12,808 nt of DNA from CAZGTQ01 sp964528575 (lineage in GTDB: Bacteria; Planctomycetota; UBA1135; GCA-002686595): NCBI GenBank assembly GCA_964528575.1, contig CAZGTQ010000187.1, positions 1 through 12,808 of the forward strand, read 5' to 3'. The translations under genes were made by a program, and so were the position numbers. The notes beneath the pieces were generated by a model. That model was not told where the DNA came from and did no database searches. It worked only from the letters and a program-made list of their open reading frames with translations. Below, piece by piece: positions 1 through 6,289 of the stretch. Each line of letters begins with the position of its first letter. Within the stretch, counting starts at the first letter, position 1.

Positions 1-698
1 GCGGCGTCGGCCGCCTCGACGCGCGCCGCTGCGGCGGCCTCGCGCGCGCGCGCCTCGTCGAGCGCCGCCCGCGCCTCGTCGAGCACGCGCTGCGTCTCGA
101 CCGCCTGCGCCACGAGCTGCTCCGCGCGCTCGCGCTCGATCTCCGCCAGGCCGCTCGCCGCGCGCGCCGCGTCGAGGTCGGAGCGCACGGCGCGCGCCTC
201 GCGCTCGACCTGCGCGATCGCTTGCGCGGCCGCGGACCGGTCGGCCTCGGCCAACTCGCGTTCGGCCCGCGCCGCATCGACCTCGGCCGCAGCGCGCTTG
301 GCCGCGGCCGCGTACTCCTCCGAGAACAGCCGCGCGACGAGCTCGCCCTCGCGCACGACCGAGCCCTCTTCGACGCGCATCTCGACGATGCGGCCGGGCG
401 TGTCCGCCGAGAGCGCGGCCCGGCGCGCCGCGACGACGTAGCCGTTCGCCGCGGCGCCCTGCACGGCGCCGACCGACGCGGGGTGGGCGCGCTCGACGAG
501 CGCGACGCGCACGGCGGGCAGCCGCACGCGGTCGACGAGGTCGAGCAGCGGGCGGCGGAACACGAACGCCGTTCCGCCCACGAGCGCGAGCACGACGACC
601 CAGCGCGCCGCCCTGGCCAGAAGGCCGCGGCCGCCGCTGCGCCGCGGCCGCGCGCGGCCACGGTCGCGGTCGATCGAGAGGCGCGAGAGGTCGTTCAT
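1..698 (-). CDS. HlyD/MFP-family efflux adaptor (periplasmic adaptor subunit), N-terminal part, cut by left edge
   Basis: Reading the minus strand from the ATG at 698 gives 232 uninterrupted codons running off the left edge. Residues 1-30 are basic and presumably cytoplasmic. Residues 31-47 (ARWVVVLALVGGTAFVF) form a single membrane anchor. Residues 85-123 (NGYVVAARRAALSADTPGRI, then VEEGSVVREGELVARL) match the first half of the biotinyl-lipoyl-like domain of membrane fusion proteins. From about 128 onward the chain is a long Ala/Glu/Arg heptad-rich helix, the ascending arm of the alpha-hairpin. Such adaptors link an inner-membrane ABC, RND or MFS pump to an outer-membrane channel. The pump partner would lie beyond the left edge, so pump type and substrate cannot be assigned. 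The ATG has no Shine-Dalgarno; a TACGCT element lies nine bases upstream. The gene is divergent from the CHAT relics and the CHAT gene. Confidence 0.88.
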   Translation of the reverse strand, partial: MNDLSRLSIDRDRGRARPRRSGGRGLLARAARWVVVLALVGGTAFVFRRPLLDLVDRVRLPAVRVALVERAHPASVGAVQGAAANGYVVAARRAALSADTPGRIVEMRVEEGSVVREGELVARLFSEEYAAAAKRAAAEVDAARAERELAEADRSAAAQAIAQVEREARAVRSDLDAARAASGLAEIERERAEQLVAQAVETQRVLDEARAALDEARAREAAAAARVEAADA

Positions 699-707
699 GA
701 GCGAAAG

Positions 708-713
708 AGCGTA
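708..713 (-). promoter_or_regulatory. candidate -10 element (TACGCT) of the HlyD-type gene, leaderless-like spacing
   Basis: TACGCT on the minus strand fits TANNNT. It ends nine bases before the ATG at 698, which would place the transcript start within a few bases of the start codon. No purine-rich ribosome site is present between them. No convincing -35 box was found, so this rests on one short motif and its position. Confidence 0.35.
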
Positions 714-828
714 GCGCGCCCGAAGCAATCGTTCGCGGGTCGGCCGCCGGCGGACGCGCCCGGCGCGCCTCGCCCTGCGCCGGGCCGCGCTCTCGGCACG
801 GCGGAGATCGGCCGGCGTCGAAGCCCCT

Positions 829-931
829 CTGGGTCGAGAGGCTCCCCGAGGCCCAGGGGCGCGCGCCCGCTGCGGCCGCGCCGCGCAAGCACCGGGCGGC
901 GTGGGTGCCGAGCGGCGATCGGGACCGAGCG
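829..931 (+). pseudogene. relic of the 3' end of a TPR-CHAT gene (copy A)
   Basis: This stretch aligns with the last ~120 bases of the intact CHAT gene (5280-5400). It starts at TGGGTCGAGAGGCTCCCCGA against TGGGTCGAGAAGCTTCCCAA (Trp-Val-Glu-Lys-Leu-Pro in the intact protein). It ends at GGGCGGCGTGGGTGCCGAGC plus GGCGATC against GGGCGGCGTGGGTGCTGAGC plus GGCGATC. About 17 bases are missing in the middle, and the stop codon has changed to a sense triplet (TTGAGCG to CCGAGCG). It cannot encode a functional product. It directly abuts, and slightly overlaps, the start of the second relic, which implies that a further copy of the family once lay upstream. Confidence 0.7.
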
Positions 932-1799
932 TGCTTGCCGCCCATCTCCTGCGTCCGAGCGGCGCGATCTCGAGGTCGAGCTCGGCGCGGCGAGCGACTT
1001 GGAAGCGCTCGTGGAGACCTGGCGCAGCGAGCTCGGCGCTCCGGTTCGCGGCATCGGGCGCGCGACAGGCGAGCGCGACCCGGAGAAGCTCGCCGGCGAC
1101 GGGCTGCGCGAGCGGCTGCTCGACCCGCTGCTCGCGGAGCTCGGCTACGAGACGACGACGCTGCTCGTCTGCGCGGCCGATCTCGTCCATCTCGTTCCGC
1201 TCGACGCCCTGCCGCTCGGTGACGGCCGCGTCGGCGACCGCAACCGGGTCGTGAACCGGCCTCCTACCGCCGGCTCGTCGCACCGCGGCGCGCGCTTCCC
1301 GCGGCCGAGGACGCCCGCTTGCTCGCGCTCGGCGGACCCGCGTTCGACGCAAGGGGCGATCGGCCGGCCGCAGGAGCGAGCGAGCGCGGGTCCGGCGCGC
1401 CGGCGCGCTTCGAGCCGCTCTTCTTCACAGGCGCCGAGGCCGAGCGCGTGCAGCTCCTGTTCGAGGCGGCCGAGATGGGCGCGGCGATCGTGCTCACCGG
1501 CGAGGGCGCGACCAACGCGGCGTTCCACGAGCACGCGCCGGGGAGACGGTTCGTCCACGTCGCGACGCACGGGTGGTTCGCGGAACGAGCGCGTGCGCGC
1601 GTTCGCGCCGCTCAGTTGCGGCCTTGCGTTCGCCGGGGCGAACCGCGGACGCGATTCGCTCGGCCGCGTGCTCGGGATCATGACGGCGGAGGAGCTCGCG
1701 GGCGTCGACCTCTCGGCCTGCGAGCTCGCGGTGCTCTCCGCGTGCGAGGCGAACGTCGGCATCCGCAGCGCGGGCATGGGCAGCGGGGACCCGGACTGA
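922..1799 (+). pseudogene. decayed CHAT-domain copy (copy B), paralogue of the intact downstream gene
   Basis: The region corresponds to residues ~792-1189 of the intact protein; the signal peptide, beta domain and TPR array are absent. Readable blocks include ELGAPVRGIGR, LLVCAADLVHLVPLDALPLG, FEPLFFTGAEAERVQLLFEA, FVHVATHGWFAE and VDLSACELAVLSACEANVG. Differences from the intact copy are a one-base loss near 969, a frameshift near 1258-1263, an in-frame loss of about nine codons near 1355-1375, a deletion of about 60 bases just after the His motif near 1583, and an in-frame 72-codon deletion just before the final SGDPD and stop. The His and Cys motifs therefore lie in different frames and no full CHAT fold can be made. 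Nucleotide similarity remains high, so the decay is probably recent. A single long frame crosses part of it (222-1799) but is a composite, not a gene. Confidence 0.85.
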
Positions 1800-1804
1800 G
1801 CGTG

Positions 1805-1810
1805 TAGACT
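1805..1810 (+). promoter_or_regulatory. candidate -10 element (TAGACT) of the TPR-CHAT gene
   Basis: TAGACT fits TANNNT. It lies six bases after the relic's stop codon and 17 bases before the ATG at 1828. A start six to seven bases downstream would give a leader of about eleven bases beginning at or just before the Shine-Dalgarno. No clear -35 box is visible. Confidence 0.35.
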
Positions 1811-1817
1811 CCTTCGC

Positions 1818-1823
1818 GGAGGT
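1818..1823 (+). promoter_or_regulatory. Shine-Dalgarno (GGAGGT) fixing the start of the TPR-CHAT gene
   Basis: GGAGGT lies four bases before the ATG at 1828 and supports this start. It is the only strong Shine-Dalgarno seen before any gene in the window. The choice also agrees with the signal peptide beginning at this Met. Confidence 0.75.
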
Positions 1824-1827
1824 CCTC

Positions 1828-4800
1828 ATGCTCGTCCCGATCCTGCTGCTCGCGCTGCCCTTGGTCGCTCAGGAGCCCGAGCGCTCCTCTTCCAACAGCG
1901 AATTCCACCTTCACCCCGACGACCCGCTCCATCGCTTCGTCGAGCTGGAGCTGACCGCGGGCGGGGCGACGATCGACTGGACCAGCGGCTTCGACGGCAC
2001 GCTGCACGTGTGGGCGCAGTCGCGGGCCCTCGATCCGGTGCTCGCCGTCACGGTGGCGGGCGCGGACGCCGTCGCGGACGACGACTCCGGCGGTGGAACG
2101 ACGGCGTACGTCCAGGTGGTGGTGGCGAGCGGTCAGGTCGTCACCCTTGCCGTCCAGGCCATCGAACGGCATGGGGGATCTACGACCGTTCACTGGGTTG
2201 CGTCGCCCGAGACGGACGAGACGCGCGCTGCCGTGGAGCGCGCGAAGGATCTGTTGTCCGAGGCCGAAACCGCGGAAGGATCGCAGAACCATGAGCGCGC
2301 GCGAGCGCTCGTGTCGCAAGCGGTAGGCGTGCTGCGCGACGCGCGGGGAGCCAAGGCGTCTCATGCCGCCACGCAGTTGGCGTGGCAGGGAGGCTTTGCG
2401 GCGTACCGGCTGGGCGCGATCGCCGCGTGCTCCGAGGCGTGGGCGCTCGCGCTGGCGGCGCGCGAGCGCACGCTTCCCGAGGACCACCCTGACCTGCTGC
2501 GCGCCCGGCAGAACAGGGCCGCGACGATATGGCAGCAGGGCGACCTCGCCGGCGCCCGCGCGCTCGAGGAGCGCGTGCTCGCGACGCGCGAGCGCACGCT
2601 TCCCGAGGACCACCCCGACCTGCTCGCCGCCCGGCTGAACCTCGCCGCCACGATGAAGGAGCAGGGGGATCTCGCCGGCGCCCGTACGCTCTTCGAGCGC
2701 GTGCTCGAGGCGTACGAGCGTGCGCTTCCCGCGGATCACCCCGACCTGCTCGCCGCTCGGCAGAACCTGGCCGCCACGATGGGGAAGCAGGGGGATCTCG
2801 GCGGCGCCCGCGCGCTCGAGGAGCGCGTGCTCGAGGCGTACGAGCGCGCGCTTCCCACGGACCACCCCGACCTGCTGCGCGCGCGGAAGAACCTGGCCGG
2901 CTCGATGGAGGTGCAGGGAGACCTCGGCGGCGCGCGCGCGATCGAGGAGCGCGTGGTCGAGGCACGCGAGCGAACCCTGTCCGAGGACCACCCCAGCTTG
3001 CTTCTCGCGCGGCAGAACCTGGCCGTCACGATGTTGGTGCAGGGCGATCTCAGCGGTGCGCGCGCGCTCTTCGAGCGCGTGCTCGAGGCGTACGAGCGCA
3101 CGCTGCCCGACGACCACCCCGACCTGAACGCCGTCCGGCTGAACCTGGCCATCACCATTTCGCAGCAGGGCGATCTCGCCGGCGCCAGCGCGCTCTTCGA
3201 GCGTGTGCTCGACGCGTACGAGCGCACCTTGCCCGCGGACCACCCCGACGTGCTGCGCGCCCGGCTGAACCTGGCCGTCACGATGAAGAAGCAGGGCGAT
3301 CTCGGCGGCGCCCGCGCGCTCGTCGAGCGCGTGCTCGAGACATACGAGCGCACCTTGCCCGCGGACCACCCCGAGCTGCTGCGCGCCCGACAGAACCTGG
3401 CCGTCACGATTTGGCAGCAGGGTGATCTCGCCGGCGCCCGAGCGCTCTACGAGCGCGTCCTCGAGGCAAACGAGCGCACGCTACCCGAGGACCACCCCGA
3501 TCTGCTGCACGCCCGGCTCAACGTGGCCGTCACGATGTGGCAGCAGGGCGATCTGGCCGGCGCCCGCGCGCTCTTCGAGCGCGTGCTCGATGCGTACGAG
3601 CGCACGCTGCCCGTGGATCACCCCGACCTGCTGCGCGCCCGGCAGAACTTGGCCATCACGAGGAAGGAGCAGGGCGATCTCACCGGCGTCCACACGCTCG
3701 CCTCCGATCTCGCCGCAGGGATGATCGCCGGTCTCGAGAGCGCGGCCGCGTCTCTCTCGGACCGCGAGGCGAGAGAGCTCGTCGGTGATTACGCGCAGCG
3801 ACATTCCATGGTGCGTTTCTTCAGCGATCCGCCGAGCTCAGCGCGGCTTCGGTTCGATCTTGCCGAGACGCTCCGCGATGTGGGTGGCGCGGAAGCGCGG
3901 CGGGACGCGTCGCAAGATCCGGCGCTCGACTCGCTTCGCGGAGAAATCGCGCAGGTTCGGGCGGAGCTGGGCGACTTGCTGAGCATTGCATCAGACAACG
4001 CGACCGCGGGGGATGTGGCCACTTCGATCGAAGCGCTGACGAAGCAACGAGACGAGCTCCAGCGCAAGCTCCGTAGCGAGCTGAAGAACCGTGGCGTGCG
4101 CATCGGTGCGATCCGCTCAGTCGAGGTGGCTCGAGCGCTTCCCCCAGGTGCGGTCGCGCTGGGTTTCGTTCGCGTACACGACGAAGTCGCACACTTCGCG
4201 GACGAGCGTGTGTGTCGAGGCGACATTGTCGCAGCGCACTTCCTGCGCCCGAACGGGGCGATCGTCGATGTCGAGCTCGGCGCAGCGAGCGAGCTGGAGG
4301 AGCTCGTGGAGCGCTGGCGCAGCGAGCTCGGCGCTCCGGTGCGCGGCATAGGGCGTACGAAAGGCGATCTCGACCCGGAGAAGCGCGCTGGCGAAGCGCT
4401 GCGCGAGCGGCTGCTCGACCCGCTGCTCGCGGAGCTCGGCGACGAGACGACGACGCTGCTCGTCTGCGCGGCCGATCTCGTCCATCTCGTTCCGCTCGAC
4501 GCGCTGCCGCTCGGAGACGGGCGCGTCGGCGATCGCTTCCGGATCGTGAACCAGCGCTCGTTCCGTCGGCTCGTGTCGCCGCGGCGTGAGCTTGCGGCAT
4601 CCGGGGAGGCGCAACTGCTCGCGCTCGGCGGGGCCGCGTTCGATGCAGAGGGCGCCCAGCCGGCGAAGCCGACCGAAGCGCTCTCGGCGGCGATCGAGGC
4701 GAGCGAGCGCGGCTCTGGCGCTCCGGCGCGATTCGAGCCGCTCTTCTTCACAGGCGCGGAGGCCGAGCGCGTGAAGCTCCTCTTCGAGGCGGCCGAAATG

Positions 4801-5397
4801 GGAGCGTCGCTCGTGCTCACCGGCGAGGGCGCGACGAAGGCGGCGTTCCACGAGCACGCGCCGGGCAAGCGCTTCGTCCACGTCGCCACCCACGGGTGGT
4901 TCGCGGAGATGGAGCTCGACGAGCCCGAGGAGGACGAGCTGCCCTCGATGCGTTGGGGGCTCGACGAGCGCGTGCGCGCGTTCTCGCCGCTCAGCTACTG
5001 CGGGCTCGCCTTCGCCGGAGCCAACCGCGGACGCGACTCGCTCGGCCGCGTTCCGGGGATCATGACCGCGGAGGAGCTGGCGGGCGTCGATCTGTCGGCG
5101 TGCGAGCTCGCGGTGCTTTCGGCATGCGAGACGAACGTCGGGCTGCGCAGCGCGGGCATGGGCATCGAGTCGCTCCAGTCCGCGCTCCACGCCGCCGGCG
5201 CGCGCACGGCGATCACGTCGCTCTGGAAGGTCGACGACTCCGCGACGCGCAAGCTGATGGAGCTCTTCTACACGTACCTGTGGGTCGAGAAGCTTCCCAA
5301 GGCCGAGGCGCTGTGGAGAGCGAAGCGCGACTTGCGCGCGGCGGGCGCGCCGCTGCGGCACTGGGCGGCGTGGGTGCTGAGCGGCGATCCGGATTGA
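1828..5397 (+). CDS. exported TPR-CHAT protein (caspase-like CHAT protease with PPC-like domain and ten TPR units)
   Basis: The product has 1189 residues. Residues 1-14 (MLVPILLLALPLVA) form a short signal peptide, with likely cleavage before QEPE. Residues ~25-127 resemble a PPC-type beta-sandwich (DGTLHVWAQSRALDPVLAV, then DDDSGGG). Residues ~171-212 are a degenerate TPR, followed by ten 42-residue kinesin-light-chain-like units (213-632). Residues ~697-752 are coiled coil. The CHAT domain covers ~765-1189, with candidate catalytic His1022 in HVATHGWF and Cys1100 in VLSACETNVG. CHAT is a clan CD (caspase/separase-like) peptidase fold; substrate and activation signal are unknown. The signal peptide implies action outside the cytoplasm, unlike CRISPR-associated TPR-CHAT. 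Start is set by GGAGGT. The gene is preceded by two decayed copies of its own 3' half and is convergent with proC. Domain assignment is firm; PPC identity and protease activity are inferred. Confidence 0.92.
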   Translation: MLVPILLLALPLVAQEPERSSSNSEFHLHPDDPLHRFVELELTAGGATIDWTSGFDGTLHVWAQSRALDPVLAVTVAGADAVADDDSGGGTTAYVQVVVASGQVVTLAVQAIERHGGSTTVHWVASPETDETRAAVERAKDLLSEAETAEGSQNHERARALVSQAVGVLRDARGAKASHAATQLAWQGGFAAYRLGAIAACSEAWALALAARERTLPEDHPDLLRARQNRAATIWQQGDLAGARALEERVLATRERTLPEDHPDLLAARLNLAATMKEQGDLAGARTLFERVLEAYERALPADHPDLLAARQNLAATMGKQGDLGGARALEERVLEAYERALPTDHPDLLRARKNLAGSMEVQGDLGGARAIEERVVEARERTLSEDHPSLLLARQNLAVTMLVQGDLSGARALFERVLEAYERTLPDDHPDLNAVRLNLAITISQQGDLAGASALFERVLDAYERTLPADHPDVLRARLNLAVTMKKQGDLGGARALVERVLETYERTLPADHPELLRARQNLAVTIWQQGDLAGARALYERVLEANERTLPEDHPDLLHARLNVAVTMWQQGDLAGARALFERVLDAYERTLPVDHPDLLRARQNLAITRKEQGDLTGVHTLASDLAAGMIAGLESAAASLSDREARELVGDYAQRHSMVRFFSDPPSSARLRFDLAETLRDVGGAEARRDASQDPALDSLRGEIAQVRAELGDLLSIASDNATAGDVATSIEALTKQRDELQRKLRSELKNRGVRIGAIRSVEVARALPPGAVALGFVRVHDEVAHFADERVCRGDIVAAHFLRPNGAIVDVELGAASELEELVERWRSELGAPVRGIGRTKGDLDPEKRAGEALRERLLDPLLAELGDETTTLLVCAADLVHLVPLDALPLGDGRVGDRFRIVNQRSFRRLVSPRRELAASGEAQLLALGGAAFDAEGAQPAKPTEALSAAIEASERGSGAPARFEPLFFTGAEAERVKLLFEAAEMGASLVLTGEGATKAAFHEHAPGKRFVHVATHGWFAEMELDEPEEDELPSMRWGLDERVRAFSPLSYCGLAFAGANRGRDSLGRVPGIMTAEELAGVDLSACELAVLSACETNVGLRSAGMGIESLQSALHAAGARTAITSLWKVDDSATRKLMELFYTYLWVEKLPKAEALWRAKRDLRAAGAPLRHWAAWVLSGDPD
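2464..3723 (+). repeat. ten tandem 126-bp units encoding 42-residue TPRs
   Basis: The DHP(D/E/S) motif recurs at residues 219, 261, 303, 345, 387, 429, 471, 513, 555 and 597, a period of exactly 42 residues (126 bases) with no indel. The consensus is ER(T/A)LPxDHPDLLxAR, then xNLAxTxxxQGDLxGARAL and (F/E)ERVLEAY. Units are closely similar at DNA level but not identical, so the array probably grew by unequal exchange and then diverged. The first two variable residues before QGDL are WQ, KE, GK, EV, LV, SQ, KK, WQ, WQ and KE in order. The array lies wholly inside the CHAT gene. Confidence 0.95.
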
Positions 5398-5415
5398 GCG
5401 ACGAGCGCGCGGGGC

Positions 5416-6270
5416 TCAGACCGGCGGCTCGCTCTCCGGCCGCGCGAGCCGCGCCGCCGAGCGCGCCGCCTCCTGGACGCCGCGCGCCAGCACGGAGCGG
5501 AGCTTGCCGTCCTCGAGCAAGAGGAGCGCGGAGATCGTGCAGCCCGCCGGGGTGGTGACGTCGTCCTTGAGCTCGGCGGGATGGCGGCCGGTCTCGAGCA
5601 CCATGCGCGCGGCGCCTTGCACGGTCTGCGCCGCGAGCTCGGTCGCGACCCGCCGCGGCAGGCCCATCATGACGCCGCCCTCGGCGAGCGCCTCGATGAT
5701 GACGTACACGAACGCGGGGCCGGATGCGGAGAGCCCCGTGACGGTGTCCATGTGCTCGGGATCGAGCGCGATGACGCGGCCGAGCGGGCGGAAGATCTGC
5801 TCCGCGAGCACGACGTCCTCGGGCCGCGCGTGCGCGCCGGCGGAGACGACGGTCATGCCCTCGCCGATGCGGCAGGGCGTGTTCGGCATCGCGCGCACGA
5901 CGCGGACGGCGTGGTCTTCCTCGCCCTCGCGCGCGGCCGCTTCGATCTGCGCGGCGGACACGCCGGCGGCGATCGAGATCACGAGCGGGTCGTGCGCGAG
6001 CGCGCCGAGCGCCGCCAGGTCGCGCACGAGGCCGAGCGCCGCCTTCGGCTTCGTGCACAGCAGGACGACGTCCGCCTCGCGCGCCGCGGCGACGCTGTCT
6101 GCCGTCACGCCGAAGTCGAGCTCGCGGTCGAGCTCCTCCGCGCGTTCGGCGTGGCGCACCGTCCCGCGCAACGACGACGCGTCGAGCACGCCGGCGCGCA
6201 AGAGCCCCGCGCCGATCGCGCGACCCATGGTCCCGACCCCGAGGATGGCGACGCGTGTGTTCTCCAGCAT
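5416..6270 (-). CDS. proC: pyrroline-5-carboxylate reductase (last step of proline synthesis)
   Basis: The 284-residue product has the usual length for ProC, which reduces 1-pyrroline-5-carboxylate to L-proline with NAD(P)H in the cytoplasm. Residues 7-20 (VAILGVGTMGRAIG) are the Rossmann GxGxMG loop. VRAMPNTPCRIGEG at 125-138, TGLSASGPAFVYVIIEALAE at 178-197 and GRHPAELKDDV at 228-238 are family signatures. The loop usually written TSPGGTT reads TTPAGCT here (residues 239-245), a mild departure. The ATG at 6270 is chosen because the Rossmann strand begins five residues later and a TATTCT element lies six bases upstream; there is no Shine-Dalgarno. The gene follows the kinase gene by 19 bases on the same strand and converges on the CHAT gene with an 18-base gap. 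Co-transcription with the kinase gene is possible, but a separate leaderless promoter is equally plausible. Confidence 0.95.
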   Translation of the reverse strand: MLENTRVAILGVGTMGRAIGAGLLRAGVLDASSLRGTVRHAERAEELDRELDFGVTADSVAAAREADVVLLCTKPKAALGLVRDLAALGALAHDPLVISIAAGVSAAQIEAAAREGEEDHAVRVVRAMPNTPCRIGEGMTVVSAGAHARPEDVVLAEQIFRPLGRVIALDPEHMDTVTGLSASGPAFVYVIIEALAEGGVMMGLPRRVATELAAQTVQGAARMVLETGRHPAELKDDVTTPAGCTISALLLLEDGKLRSVLARGVQEAARSAARLARPESEPPV

Positions 6271-6280
6271 GGCTGGAGAA
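6260..6280. promoter_or_regulatory. perfect 9-bp inverted repeat centred on the proC start codon
   Basis: Arms TTCTCCAGC (6260-6268) and GCTGGAGAA (6272-6280) are exact reverse complements separated by three bases. The proC ATG occupies 6270-6268, so two of its bases are in the loop and the third is in the stem. The repeat overlaps the candidate -10 element and begins nine bases downstream of the kinase stop codon. It could be a protein-binding operator, or an RNA hairpin hiding the start codon on transcripts reading through from the kinase gene. No T-tract follows, so an intrinsic terminator is unlikely. The symmetry is directly visible; its role is inferred. Confidence 0.6.
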
Positions 6281-6282
6281 TA
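6277..6282 (-). promoter_or_regulatory. candidate -10 element (TATTCT) of proC, leaderless spacing
   Basis: TATTCT on the minus strand matches TATAAT at four of six positions. It ends six bases before the proC ATG, so transcription would begin at or beside the A of the start codon and give a leaderless mRNA. There is no Shine-Dalgarno and no obvious -35 box. Confidence 0.45.
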
Positions 6283-6289
6283 GCGAGCG

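Noticed and set aside
222..1799. 525-codon plus-strand open frame
   Set aside because: It is a chance composite: the first ~480 bases run antisense through the HlyD-type gene in low-complexity Arg-rich sequence, and the rest crosses two CHAT relics, leaving the homologous frame between about 1260 and 1590.
829..1799. Transposon remnant as the source of the broken coding fragments
   Set aside because: The fragments match the neighbouring CHAT gene, and no transposase motif, terminal inverted repeat or target duplication was seen.
2464..3723. CRISPR array or non-coding satellite
   Set aside because: The 126-bp repeats stay in frame and encode recognisable TPR helices; there are no short repeats alternating with unique spacers.
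1828..5397. CRISPR-associated TPR-CHAT (type III-E partner)
   Set aside because: No CRISPR array or cas gene is nearby, and the protein has a signal peptide and a PPC-like domain, unlike the cytoplasmic CRISPR partner.
6260..6280. Intrinsic terminator after the kinase gene
   Set aside because: The stem is good but no T-run follows on the minus strand, and the repeat is centred on the proC start codon.
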